In this document: in pieces, positions 8,924-17,197 of the stretch
Layout of the letters: each line of letters starts with the position of its first letter
Position numbering within the stretch: position 1 is the first letter of the stretch
Origin: Duganella phyllosphaerae
GTDB lineage: Bacteria > Pseudomonadota > Gammaproteobacteria > Burkholderiales > Burkholderiaceae_D
Direction of reading: 5' to 3'
Length of the DNA stretch: 64,000 nucleotides
Assembly: GCF_001758785.1 (NCBI RefSeq)
Contig: NZ_LROM01000092.1
Location: forward strand, 24,708-88,707
Notes under the pieces: generated by a model
Database searches by the model: none
Told to the model about the DNA's origin: nothing
What the model saw: only the letters and a program-made list of their open reading frames with translations
Position numbers and translations under genes: made by a program

Positions 8924-10261
8924 ATGGCAAATTATCTGCAAACATTGATCGCGGACGCGTCATGCGCACATACGCTGCCTGACCTGAGCCGGTACGCCAC
9001 CAATTGTTCCGGTTATGTACGGGAGGCTGCCGTGCGCCGATGTGGTCAGCTGGGCCAGCCCGACTTGCTGCCCATCGTCAACGAGCGTCTCAACGACTGG
9101 GTGCCCGAAGTGCGCGAGGCTGCGCGCCAGGCGCTGTCGGAATTGCTGCTGACCTCGCCTAAGGCGCAATTGCTGGCCAACTTGCCCGGCATGTTGCGGC
9201 TGCGTGGCGGTAGCGGCCGGGGCGACAGCGCGCAGTGGCTCGCAACGTTCGAGGCCAGGCTGATCGCGCTGCTGGGGACCGATGTGATTGCCGAGCAGGC
9301 GCGCCATGGCGATATTGTCAGCGCGCGCGCCTGCATCGGGTTGCTGATGCGCTACCGGCTCGTCGATACGCACGCCCTGATCGCGCTGATACTGGGCCGT
9401 GGTGACGATATCGTGCTGTGCCTGGACGCGGTGCAACTGATCGGTGACTTGCCTGCCGGTCAGCAGCCTGCTTGCCAGGCGCTGGCGCTGCGTTCGCATT
9501 TTGGCACGGTGCGTACCCGGGCCTTGCGTGGTTTGCTGGCACAGGACGATGCGACGCCGGAAGCGCGGAAGACAGCTGCGATGCGCGCCCTGGGCGATAC
9601 CCAGTCGTCTGCCAGGTACGTGGCACGCGAGTATCTTGGCGCGCTGGGCGTCGATGTGCGAGCCTATTACCGCACCTTGCTTGGCCAGGCGGTAACGGCC
9701 AGAACCGCGCAGATCTGCTTGGCCGAACTGGCTGCGCTGCGCGCCCTGGGCGATACGGAACTGGTGCGCTCATGCGCTGCCGACACTCGCGCCATAGTAC
9801 GTCTGGCCGCGTTGACTGCGTGGTTCAAACTGGCCGCAGCCGACAAGGATCATATCGCGGCGGTCGCGCTGGCAGATAGCGCGCCCCGGGTGCGCAAGTT
9901 TGGCGCCATGCTGGTACAGCGTGACGGCGCCTATCTGCCGTTCGAGCAGGTCGCGCGCATGCTCGAGGCGGTAGGCGACCTGCGGCTGCTGTTGCGCATG
10001 GCGGAAAGCCATCCGTGGCAGTGGCTCGAATGGATTGCCCGGCTCAGTCTGCGGCTCGACCGGGAACAGGCGCTGGCGCTGCGACTCGATGCGTCGTTGG
10101 GCAAATGGCTGACGCAATCGCAGATCTGGTACGACAACCTCGGCAGCGAGCAGGCTGCACGGCTGCGCGCCGAACCCGCGCGCAGCAGCCTGCGCGCCTT
10201 GGTAAGCGGGCCGAGTGCCGCCTTGGCGGAGGTGGAGCGGGAGCTCGACGCAAGGGCGTAA
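8924..10261 (+). CDS. HEAT-repeat-like protein of unknown function
   Basis: 445 residues, no signal peptide or membrane segment. Many segments look like HEAT/PBS-lyase-type helical pairs: VREAAVRRCGQLGQPDLLPI, VPEVREAARQALSELL, VRTRALRGLLAQDDATPEARK, TRAIVRLAALTAWFKLAA and APRVRKFGAMLVQRDGAYLP. These point to an alpha-solenoid for protein binding; no enzyme motif is visible. ATG 8924 is preceded by AAGGTAAGG. A long upstream extension of the same frame (to 8681) lies entirely inside the deacetylase gene and is rejected. It is the last of three closely packed plus-strand genes, so a role linked to envelope polysaccharide is possible but unproven. Confidence 0.7.
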   Translation: MANYLQTLIADASCAHTLPDLSRYATNCSGYVREAAVRRCGQLGQPDLLPIVNERLNDWVPEVREAARQALSELLLTSPKAQLLANLPGMLRLRGGSGRGDSAQWLATFEARLIALLGTDVIAEQARHGDIVSARACIGLLMRYRLVDTHALIALILGRGDDIVLCLDAVQLIGDLPAGQQPACQALALRSHFGTVRTRALRGLLAQDDATPEARKTAAMRALGDTQSSARYVAREYLGALGVDVRAYYRTLLGQAVTARTAQICLAELAALRALGDTELVRSCAADTRAIVRLAALTAWFKLAAADKDHIAAVALADSAPRVRKFGAMLVQRDGAYLPFEQVARMLEAVGDLRLLLRMAESHPWQWLEWIARLSLRLDREQALALRLDASLGKWLTQSQIWYDNLGSEQAARLRAEPARSSLRALVSGPSAALAEVERELDARA

Positions 10262-10304
10262 GCCTGTTCACGACAGGTCCCGAGAAAAGCCGCTGCCAGG
10301 TCGG

Positions 10305-12104
10305 TTACACCGCTCGCTTGTCCACCGGCAGGTTCGCCAAAAATTGGTGGATTTGCGAGACCACCGCCGCGCCTTCGCCCACCGCTGCGGCCACCCGCTT
10401 GGTGGAGGTGGCGCGCACGTCGCCGATGGCGAACACGCCCGGCACGCTGGTTTCCAGCGCCGCGCGGCTGGGCAGCTCGCGCGGATAGACGCCGTTCTCG
10501 AAGTTGGCGCGGCACTGGGCCTTGGTTACGTCGAAACCGGTGCGGATGAAACCGTGTTCGTCCACATCGACACCGCAGTCGCCGAGCCACGCCGTGTTGG
10601 GATCGGCGCCGATGAACAGGAATACGCGGCCCACATCGTAGTCGGTCTCCTGCCCGGTTTTTGAATTGTGCACGCGGATCTGTTTCAGGCCGTCGTCGTT
10701 GCCCTCGAGTGCGACGATTTCGCTGTACGTGTGCAGCTCGATATTCGGCGTGGCTTCGATCCGTTCGATCAGGTAGCTCGACATGGTGGCGGACAGGCTG
10801 TCGCGGCGGATCAGCATGTGCACCTTGGACGCGTGGGCCGACAGGAACACGGCGGCCTGGCCGGCCGAGTTGCCGCCGCCGACCAGCACGATTTCTTCCG
10901 AGCGGCACAGCCTGGCTTCGATGGGCGAGGCCCAGTAATACACGCCCTTGCCCTCGAACTGCTTGAGGTTGGCCAGCGAGGGGCGGCGGTAGCGCGCTCC
11001 GCACGACAGCACCACGGTGCGGGCCTTCAGGCGCTGGTAGCTGCCGCACATTTCCACTTGCAGCGGCCAGGTGTCGCAGATCAGGCGGCCGCTGGGCGCG
11101 GGGATGGCGATCTCCACGCCGAACTTCTGCGCCTGCACGTAGGCGCGCCCGGCCAGGGCGCCACCCGAGACACCGGTGGGGAAGCCCAGGTAGTTTTCGA
11201 TACGGGCGCTGGCGCCGGCCTGGCCGCCGTAGGCGCGCGTTTCCAGCGCCAGCACCGACAGCCCTTCGGACGCGGCATACACGGCGGTGGCCAGGCCGGC
11301 CGGGCCGGCGCCCACCACGATCACGTCCCACACCTTGTTGTCATCGAGTTCGGGCAGCATGCCCAGGCAGCGGCCCATGTCCACCGTGGTCGGATTCTTC
11401 TTGATGGCGCCGTCGGGGCAGACCACCAGCGGCAGGTCGTCGCCGCTGGCGTCATGCGCGGCGATCAGGTCGGCGGCGCGCTGGTCTTCGGCTGGATCGA
11501 TCACGCTGTAAGGATGACCGTTGGCCGACAAAAAACTCTGCAGCGCATGGACCCGGCCCTGGCTGCGTGCGCCGATGATGGTGGGGCCGCCCGAGTTCTG
11601 TTCGATCAGGCCCACCCGGCGCAGGATCAGCGCGCGCACGATGCGCTCGCCCAGATCGGCGTGCGCCACCAGCAGTGCGCGCAGCGACTCCGGCGGCACC
11701 ACCAGCACGTCGGTGGCGCCAACCGCGTAGCCATTGGCCAGCGGCGAGCGGCCCGACAGTTGCGCCACTTCGCCGGCGAACTGGCCCACGGTGTGGGTGG
11801 TAAACAGCATCGGCTCGTCGAGACCGTTGGTGCGGTACATGGCCAGCGCGCCCTTGAGCACGAGCATCAGGCCGTAGCAGGTCTTGCCCGCCTCGATCAC
11901 CGGTTCGCCGTCCTGGTAAGTACGCTGCTGGCCGAAGCGCAGCATCTGCTTGACGTCGCCGGGGCTGAGCGTGGGGAAGATCTGGTAGCCGCGTTTATCG
12001 AGGTCGAGCGTGGGAGCGGCGTGGGCCGGCGCAAGCGCAGTGGGCGAGGTGGCCAGGGCGTCGTGCGTTTCTGCGGCGATGGGGTCGAGTGGGGAGATGG
12101 CCAT
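10305..12104 (-). CDS. Cyclic nucleotide-binding domain fused to thioredoxin-reductase-like FAD oxidoreductase
   Basis: 599 residues from ATG 12104 (an in-frame ATG at 12218 adds 38 residues; neither start has a clear Shine-Dalgarno). Residues ~38-155: CAP-type cyclic-nucleotide domain (EPVIEAGKTCYGLMLVLKG, GQFAGEVAQLSGRSP). Residues ~173-245: a small thioredoxin/glutaredoxin-like linker (GRVHALQSFLSANGHPYSVID). From ~260: TrxR fold with FAD motif VVGAGPAGLATAVYAASEG, NAD(P)H motif LVGGGNSAGQAAVFLS and C-terminal FAD motif GVFAIGDVRATSTKRVAAAVGEG. The redox CxxC of true TrxR is absent: the equivalent stretch reads WASPIEA (residues ~391-397). It is convergent with the HEAT-like gene. Likely a flavoprotein controlled by a nucleotide ligand; electron partner unknown. 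Confidence 0.85.
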   Translation of the reverse strand: MAISPLDPIAAETHDALATSPTALAPAHAAPTLDLDKRGYQIFPTLSPGDVKQMLRFGQQRTYQDGEPVIEAGKTCYGLMLVLKGALAMYRTNGLDEPMLFTTHTVGQFAGEVAQLSGRSPLANGYAVGATDVLVVPPESLRALLVAHADLGERIVRALILRRVGLIEQNSGGPTIIGARSQGRVHALQSFLSANGHPYSVIDPAEDQRAADLIAAHDASGDDLPLVVCPDGAIKKNPTTVDMGRCLGMLPELDDNKVWDVIVVGAGPAGLATAVYAASEGLSVLALETRAYGGQAGASARIENYLGFPTGVSGGALAGRAYVQAQKFGVEIAIPAPSGRLICDTWPLQVEMCGSYQRLKARTVVLSCGARYRRPSLANLKQFEGKGVYYWASPIEARLCRSEEIVLVGGGNSAGQAAVFLSAHASKVHMLIRRDSLSATMSSYLIERIEATPNIELHTYSEIVALEGNDDGLKQIRVHNSKTGQETDYDVGRVFLFIGADPNTAWLGDCGVDVDEHGFIRTGFDVTKAQCRANFENGVYPRELPSRAALETSVPGVFAIGDVRATSTKRVAAAVGEGAAVVSQIHQFLANLPVDKRAV

Positions 12105-12279
12105 GGTGTGGAAAGAAGTAGGATGCGCCGGAGTGGCGTTTGGTGAAAGTCTAGCGCAAGGCGTGGCGCGCGTGTGAAGAGTTGGCGCGTCTTGTCCTTT
12201 CGGGAGGGGGCTTGCCATACACGCAAGCCCAACTCGGATTAAAATGGCTGTTCTGACGCACTCACCGACAAAGACAACG

Positions 12280-13182
12280 ATGGCTTACAAGACTCTGGAA
12301 GATACGATCGGCAACACGCCGCTGGTGCAGCTGACGCGCCTGCCGGGCGCCGAGGCGGCCGCACGCAACAACATCATTTTGGGCAAGCTCGAGGGCAACA
12401 ACCCGGCCGGTTCGGTCAAGGACCGCGCCGCCATGTCCATGCTCAAGCGCGCCGAGGAACGCGGCGACATCAAGCCTGGCGACACCCTGATCGAAGCGAC
12501 CAGCGGCAATACCGGCATTGCGCTGGCCATGGCCGCTGCGCTGCGCGGCTACAAGATGCTGCTGCTGATGCCGGAAAACCTGAGCATCGAACGGCGCCAG
12601 AGCATGGCCGCCTACGGCGCCCAGATCATGCTCACGCCCAAGACCGGCGGCATGGAATACGCGCGCGACATGGCCGACCAACTGCAAAAGGACGGCAAGG
12701 GCATCATCCTCGACCAGTTCGGCAACCAGGACAACGCCCGCGCCCACTACGACAGCACCGGCCCGGAAATCTGGCGCGACACCGACGGCCGGGTCACGCA
12801 TTTTGTCAGCGCCATGGGCACCACCGGCACCATCATGGGCGTGTCGCGGTACCTGAAGGAGCAGAACCCGGACGTGCAGATCATCGGCGCCGAGCCCGAA
12901 GAAGGTTCGTCGATACCGGGCATCCGCAAATGGCCCGAAGCCTATCTGCCGAAGATTTACGACCGTACGCGGGTAGACAAGGTGGAATCGGTGTCGCAGG
13001 CCGCAGCCGAACGCATGGCGCGCCGCATGGCGGCGGAAGAGGGCATATTCTGTGGGATTTCGGCGGCGGGCGCCTGCGAGATCGCGCTGCGGCTGTCGCA
13101 AACGGTGGAGAACGCAACGATCGTGTTCATCGTCTGCGACCGTGGTGACCGTTACCTGTCAACCGGTGTGTTCCCAGCCTGA
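12280..13182 (+). CDS. cysM: Cysteine synthase B
   Basis: PLP enzyme that makes cysteine from O-acetylserine with sulfide or thiosulfate. 300 residues. The PLP lysine is Lys47 in GSVKDRAAM; the substrate loop is EATSGNTGIALA; VSAMGTTGTIMGVSRYL is the phosphate-binding glycine loop. The length and the lack of the CysK C-terminal part favour CysM over CysK. ATG 12280 gives the family start MAYKTLEDTIGNTPLV; the in-frame ATG 12244 would add 12 non-conserved residues. It is divergent from the cNMP/TrxR gene, with 175 bases between the two starts. Confidence 0.94.
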   Translation: MAYKTLEDTIGNTPLVQLTRLPGAEAAARNNIILGKLEGNNPAGSVKDRAAMSMLKRAEERGDIKPGDTLIEATSGNTGIALAMAAALRGYKMLLLMPENLSIERRQSMAAYGAQIMLTPKTGGMEYARDMADQLQKDGKGIILDQFGNQDNARAHYDSTGPEIWRDTDGRVTHFVSAMGTTGTIMGVSRYLKEQNPDVQIIGAEPEEGSSIPGIRKWPEAYLPKIYDRTRVDKVESVSQAAAERMARRMAAEEGIFCGISAAGACEIALRLSQTVENATIVFIVCDRGDRYLSTGVFPA

Positions 13183-13193
13183 CAATGCAGATA

Positions 13194-13221
13194 ATCCCGC
13201 GCCCCCGTAAGGGGCCGGGAT
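13194..13221 (+). terminator. GC-rich hairpin after cysM, possible terminator
   Basis: ATCCCG-(C)-GCCCC, loop CGTAA, GGGGC-CGGGAT, 12 bases after the cysM stop. The stem is strong but no U-tract follows, so it may terminate poorly or only protect the 3' end. Confidence 0.4.
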
Positions 13222-13241
13222 GATGTGACGACCGGGGTAAA

Positions 13242-13586
13242 TTAACCCTGGCTGCCCGAACCGGAATCGACCGGATCTTTCGGTTTGAACTGCTTGTCGC
13301 TGATGCGGAACTTGTTGCGGCGATCGCCCATCAGGTAACGCAGGTCGCGAATGCTCAGATCGCTCACTTCGTGCATGCGGATCAGCAGCGAAGCGCCGAC
13401 CGGCAGGCGGTGGTGACGAATTTTCGAAATGACCGGCGGCGCGACTTCCAACGCACGCGACAGTGCTGCATCGTTTTTCAGACGCAGGTTCTCGATCAGC
13501 GTATCGAGCAGGCGGTTGGGATTGTATTGCAGCAGATCATCGCCATCCGCATCGTTGTTCATATCTATGCCGACTTGGTTTGTCAT
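13242..13586 (-). CDS. Small helix-turn-helix-like regulator, function unknown
   Basis: 114 residues. The central part, NRLLDTLIENLRLKNDAALSRALEVAPPVISKIRHHRLPVGASLLIRMHEV, fits a lambda-repressor/XRE-like fold: helix 2-3 AALSRALEVAPPVISKIRHHRLP would be the HTH. The tail is polar (FKPKDPVDSGSGSQG). ATG 13586 has GGAAAAG upstream; MNNDADG at 13562 is an alternative. It is followed on the other side by an unusually AT-rich 435-bp region that should hold its promoter. I do not recognise a specific family name; the HTH call is from pattern only. Confidence 0.6.
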   Translation of the reverse strand: MTNQVGIDMNNDADGDDLLQYNPNRLLDTLIENLRLKNDAALSRALEVAPPVISKIRHHRLPVGASLLIRMHEVSDLSIRDLRYLMGDRRNKFRISDKQFKPKDPVDSGSGSQG

Positions 13587-14021
13587 GATATCGTCTTTTC
13601 CTTCGGGTAAAGTTGTCCTGCTAAGTACAACACTCGGAGCTCGCTTTGCCGCGTAATGTTCTTCCCTCGGCAGGAAAACTCACACATGGACGCAATTCCG
13701 GGATAAAAAGTTTCATAATATATACACAATTATACAACATCGCGCAATATAATACTCAGCAGCAATTAAAAAAAGCGTTGTTGGTGTTATCTTGTTGTCA
13801 CGATGCAACATTGTGTGAGAATTATACACCGCTTCGTGTGCTAAGCTTCCATGCACACATCATATTAGCAACTAAACTTAATTGTAAGGCAATTCAGTTG
13901 TTGTGCCGGATATTTTTTTGCCGCGCTAAGTTAGTTGTCGCACGGAAGATAATTTCTAAATGGTAATTAAGATAGTGCTCTCAGGAACTTGTCCCAAGAG
14001 CATTTACGCTTACTTACATCC
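13587..14021. other. AT-rich gene-free region
   Basis: About 37% GC across 13681-13980, against roughly 65% around it. No convincing gene: an open frame at 13646-13966 has no ribosome-binding site and a composition unlike its neighbours. Near the regulator gene there is GTTGT-N10-ACAAC (about 13612-13631), and further out TGTTG-N8-CAACA (about 13793-13810), so small dyads with GTTGT arms recur. This looks like a regulatory or recently acquired segment. Confidence 0.6.
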
Positions 14022-15197
14022 TTATGGATTGCCAGCCGCCGTGCCAGGACTTGTGGTGGCACGCGCATCCTTGATCGCCTTCCCCAGGTCCACCACCGAC
14101 ATCGCGTAGAAATAGCTGCGGTTGTATTGGGTGATGGCAAAGAAGTTCGGGTTGGCCGCCCAGTACTCGGTCGCCTCGCCGCCGTTCTGCAAATCCACCA
14201 GGCCGTACATCGCTTGTTCCGGCAATGCTACGGTGGGGACGACACCGGCCGCCGTCAAGTCCTGCGGCTTGTATTTTGCCGTCAAGCCCTGTTGCAGCAG
14301 CGGTTCCCAGGCGCGGTTGGGCGACACCTTGACCGGGTAGGCGATCGGCCCCGTGACCTCGCGCTGCCAGCCGTGCGCGGCCAGGAACGACGCCACGCTG
14401 CCGACCACGTCGGTGCTCGAGCCAAGCAGGTCGATCTTGCCGCTGCCGTCGAAATCGACCGCGTATTTCATTGCGCTGCTGGGCATGAACTGCGGCATGC
14501 CCATGGCGCCGGCAAACGAGCCGCGCAGCGACAGCGGGTCCAGGCCGTCGGCGCGGGCAAACAGCAGCGCCGCTTCCAGCTCGCCCTTGAAGTACGTCAT
14601 GCGCGCTTCGCGCGATGGCGACTCGGGATAGGCAAATGCCAGCGTGGCCAGGGTGTCGAGCACGCGGAAGCGGCCGGTGATGCGGCCGTACACGGTTTCC
14701 ACGCCAACGATGGCGACGATGATCTCGGCCGGCACGCCGTACAGCGATTCGGCGCGCGCCAGCGCCTCGGCGTTCTCGTTCCAGAACCGCACGCCGGCGC
14801 TGGTGCGTACCGGATCGACATTGAGGGCGCGGTACGCCTGCCAGTTCTTCGGCTTGCCCGGCGGCGCCGGTTTCACCAGTTGCACCACCGAGTCGAGGTA
14901 GCGCACCTGGCTCATCATGGTGTCGAGCTCCTTGCGGTCGAAATTGTCGCGGATGGCAACGTCGTCGAGGAATGCCCGCACTTCCTTCCACTCGCCGAAG
15001 TTGACGTATTCGCCGACGTAATCGGTGGCCGCCTTGGGTGCCGGCTTGGGCTCGGCCTTTTTCTTGGGCGCGGCCTTTTTTTGCGGCGGCTGCTTGTAGC
15101 CGTAGCGGTCCACCGGCTGGTTTTGGGCATGGGCGCCGGCGGCGCAGGTGAGCAGCACGGAGGCCAGCAAGGGAGCAATCAGGGTTTTTATCGGCAT
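14022..15197 (-). CDS. mltB: Lytic murein transglycosylase B
   Basis: Cleaves the glycan strand of peptidoglycan in the periplasm with anhydro product formation. 391 residues. Signal peptide 1-24 (ending AGAHA), then a Lys/Ala/Pro-rich linker (~40-57), then the MltB domain. The catalytic Glu is Glu167 in IVGVETVYGR; SFAGAMGMPQFMPSSAMKYAVDFDGSGKIDLL contains the conserved substrate loop and EF-hand-like Ca site seen in Slt35. The cysteine at residue 18 (LLTC) does not make a good lipobox, so it is probably soluble. ATG 15197 overlaps the end of the tgpA-like gene by 10 bases, so it is the last gene of the moxR-DUF58-tgpA-mltB run. Confidence 0.92.
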   Translation of the reverse strand: MPIKTLIAPLLASVLLTCAAGAHAQNQPVDRYGYKQPPQKKAAPKKKAEPKPAPKAATDYVGEYVNFGEWKEVRAFLDDVAIRDNFDRKELDTMMSQVRYLDSVVQLVKPAPPGKPKNWQAYRALNVDPVRTSAGVRFWNENAEALARAESLYGVPAEIIVAIVGVETVYGRITGRFRVLDTLATLAFAYPESPSREARMTYFKGELEAALLFARADGLDPLSLRGSFAGAMGMPQFMPSSAMKYAVDFDGSGKIDLLGSSTDVVGSVASFLAAHGWQREVTGPIAYPVKVSPNRAWEPLLQQGLTAKYKPQDLTAAGVVPTVALPEQAMYGLVDLQNGGEATEYWAANPNFFAITQYNRSYFYAMSVVDLGKAIKDARATTSPGTAAGNP

Positions 15198-17197
15198 AGG
15201 GGTAACAGTGTTGTAAGCGTCGCCAGCGACGCTGTGCGTGATTCGGGGTCGGGCGCGGCGTATTTGAGCGTCCCGTACAGTAACAAAAACTGGTCGGCGG
15301 CGGCGTGCTGTTCCGCACTTGCCGGCCGCGTGCGCAAGCGGGCAGCATAGGCGGCCGGCCCTTCGTCGGGCTGGCGCGGGTTGCCGTGGCGCGCTTGCTG
15401 GCGGCAAAAGGCCTCGTATACAGCCTCGAGCGGATCGACCGCGCGCCGCTGGCGCCGCCAGCGCCACAGCGCCACCAGCACAGCGATCATGATCGCCGCC
15501 AGGGCTGCGCGCCACGTCGCCAGGCTGGTGCTCAACTGCGCAAGAAAACTGCGCTGCCGCTCTGGATTGTAATCGAGGATGTATTGATTCCAAGCATTAT
15601 TGAGCGCCGCGTAGCGGAATCTGAAGCCTGCCAGCCAGGAATCGGGATCGTTTTGCAGCGCAAACAACGGCGCAAAGCCGGCCGGCGCCGGCAGCGCCCG
15701 CGCCAGGTTGCGCGATACGCGCTCGGGCGCCACGGCTGCAGTGGGATCCACCCGGCGCCAGCCACGCCCTGGCAGCCAGATCTCGGCCCAGGCATGGGCG
15801 TCGGACTGGCGCACCGCCAGGTAACCATCGACCGGGTTGCGCTCGCCGCCCTGGTAGCCGGTAACCACGCGCGCCGGCACGCCCATGGCGCGCATCAGTA
15901 CCACGTACGCGCTGGCGTAGTGTTCGCAAAAGCCGGCGCGGCTGGCGAACAGAAAATCGTCGACCAGGTTACGTCCTCCCAGCGGCGGCTGCAGGGTGTA
16001 GCTGAAGGCCTCCCGGCGGAATATGTCGAGCACTTGCTGCGACAGTGCGGCGCCATCGGCATGCGGCGCGGCCTGGCGCAGTTGCCGCGCCAGCGCCAGT
16101 GTGCGCGGGTTGAAGCCGGCCGGCAGTTCCAGCCAGCGCGCCAGGCTCTCCGGCTGGGCGTTGGCCTGCAGCGCGTAGTCTGGATACGAGGTCGCGCTGT
16201 AGCGCGCACGGCGGTCCACCGGCGTGGTGGTGAAGTACTCCATCTCGTCCGAATCGCGCACGCCGTAGCCCGCCATCTCCACCTGCGGGCCACCCAGTTC
16301 CAGCACCGCCAGCCAGCGCTGGCCGCTGGGCTCCATGGTGACCTCCTGGCGCACCGGTGCGCCGCGCAGGGCGATGGCAATCTCCTGGCGCTGCGGTCCG
16401 CGCCGGCGCGGCACCCGGGTCCAGGTACTGCCGTCGTAGTCGCCCAGCACGATGCTGCGCCAGTAAAGCTGCTGCTGCGGCGGCGTCTGCGCGCCCGGGA
16501 AGCGCACGCGGAACGCCACCTCGTCGGACTGCGCCAGCGACGACAGCGTGCCGGGCGCCATGCTGTCGGACAGGCCGGTGCGGCCGCTGGCGGCGTCGCC
16601 CGGCATGCCCCACAGCGGCCCATGGATGCGCGGGAAGACGATGAAGATCATCACCGCCAGCGGCGCCGCCAGCGCGAACAGCCGCGCCGACGTGCGCAGG
16701 CGAGCGCCCAGCGGCGGCACCATGCCCGTGTACTGAAAGGTTTGCAGGGCGGTGAGCAGCACGATCAGCGTGGCCACCATGAACAGCGCGGTGGGCATGC
16801 TTTGCGAGTAGAAGAAATTCGTCAGCAGCACGAAGAACGCCAGGAAGACGACCACGAACAGGTCGCGCCGTGCGCGCATCTCGAGCAGTTTGAACGCCAG
16901 CAGCAGCGTGAGCATGGCCACGCCGGGGTCGCGCCCCAGCAGCGTGCCGAAGCTGGCGTACACGCCGGCCATGCTGGCCACCGATACCGGCAGCAGCACC
17001 CGGAACGACGGCATGCGCCGGCCGCGCCAGGTGAGTACCGCGCGCCACAGCAGGATTGCGCAGACGGCCACGCTGGTCCACGGCGGCAGGTGGCCGAAGT
17101 GGGGCGCCAGCACCATCAGCGCGGCCACCAGGAGCAGCAGCGTGTCCGATTTTTCGCGCGGCAGCCGTTGCAGGCGCTCTAACAGGGGCGACTTCAT
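15188..17197 (-). CDS. TgpA-like membrane transglutaminase (DUF3488)
   Basis: 669 residues. The N-terminal ~200 residues have several membrane helices (TLLLLVAALMVLAPHFGHL, VAMLTLLLAFKLLEM, LFVVVFLAFFVLLTNFFY, LFMVATLIVLLTALQ, LFALAAPLAVMIFIVFP), then a periplasmic transglutaminase-like domain with the Cys in SRAGFCEHYASAYVVLMRAMGVPARVVTGYQGGE, the His in SDAHAWAEIWLPGRGWRRVDPT and the Asp in VDPT. A further helix (AALAAIMIAVLVALW, ~570) precedes a DUF4129-like tail. Homologous to P. aeruginosa TgpA, an essential membrane protein. ATG 17197 overlaps the DUF58 stop (ATGA) and the 3' end overlaps mltB, so it is translationally coupled on both sides. Confidence 0.92.
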   Translation of the reverse strand: MKSPLLERLQRLPREKSDTLLLLVAALMVLAPHFGHLPPWTSVAVCAILLWRAVLTWRGRRMPSFRVLLPVSVASMAGVYASFGTLLGRDPGVAMLTLLLAFKLLEMRARRDLFVVVFLAFFVLLTNFFYSQSMPTALFMVATLIVLLTALQTFQYTGMVPPLGARLRTSARLFALAAPLAVMIFIVFPRIHGPLWGMPGDAASGRTGLSDSMAPGTLSSLAQSDEVAFRVRFPGAQTPPQQQLYWRSIVLGDYDGSTWTRVPRRRGPQRQEIAIALRGAPVRQEVTMEPSGQRWLAVLELGGPQVEMAGYGVRDSDEMEYFTTTPVDRRARYSATSYPDYALQANAQPESLARWLELPAGFNPRTLALARQLRQAAPHADGAALSQQVLDIFRREAFSYTLQPPLGGRNLVDDFLFASRAGFCEHYASAYVVLMRAMGVPARVVTGYQGGERNPVDGYLAVRQSDAHAWAEIWLPGRGWRRVDPTAAVAPERVSRNLARALPAPAGFAPLFALQNDPDSWLAGFRFRYAALNNAWNQYILDYNPERQRSFLAQLSTSLATWRAALAAIMIAVLVALWRWRRQRRAVDPLEAVYEAFCRQQARHGNPRQPDEGPAAYAARLRTRPASAEQHAAADQFLLLYGTLKYAAPDPESRTASLATLTTLLPLCR

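Noticed and set aside
13646..13966. 106-residue open frame in the AT-rich gap
   Set aside because: No ribosome-binding site, no motif, composition follows the noncoding AT-rich region.
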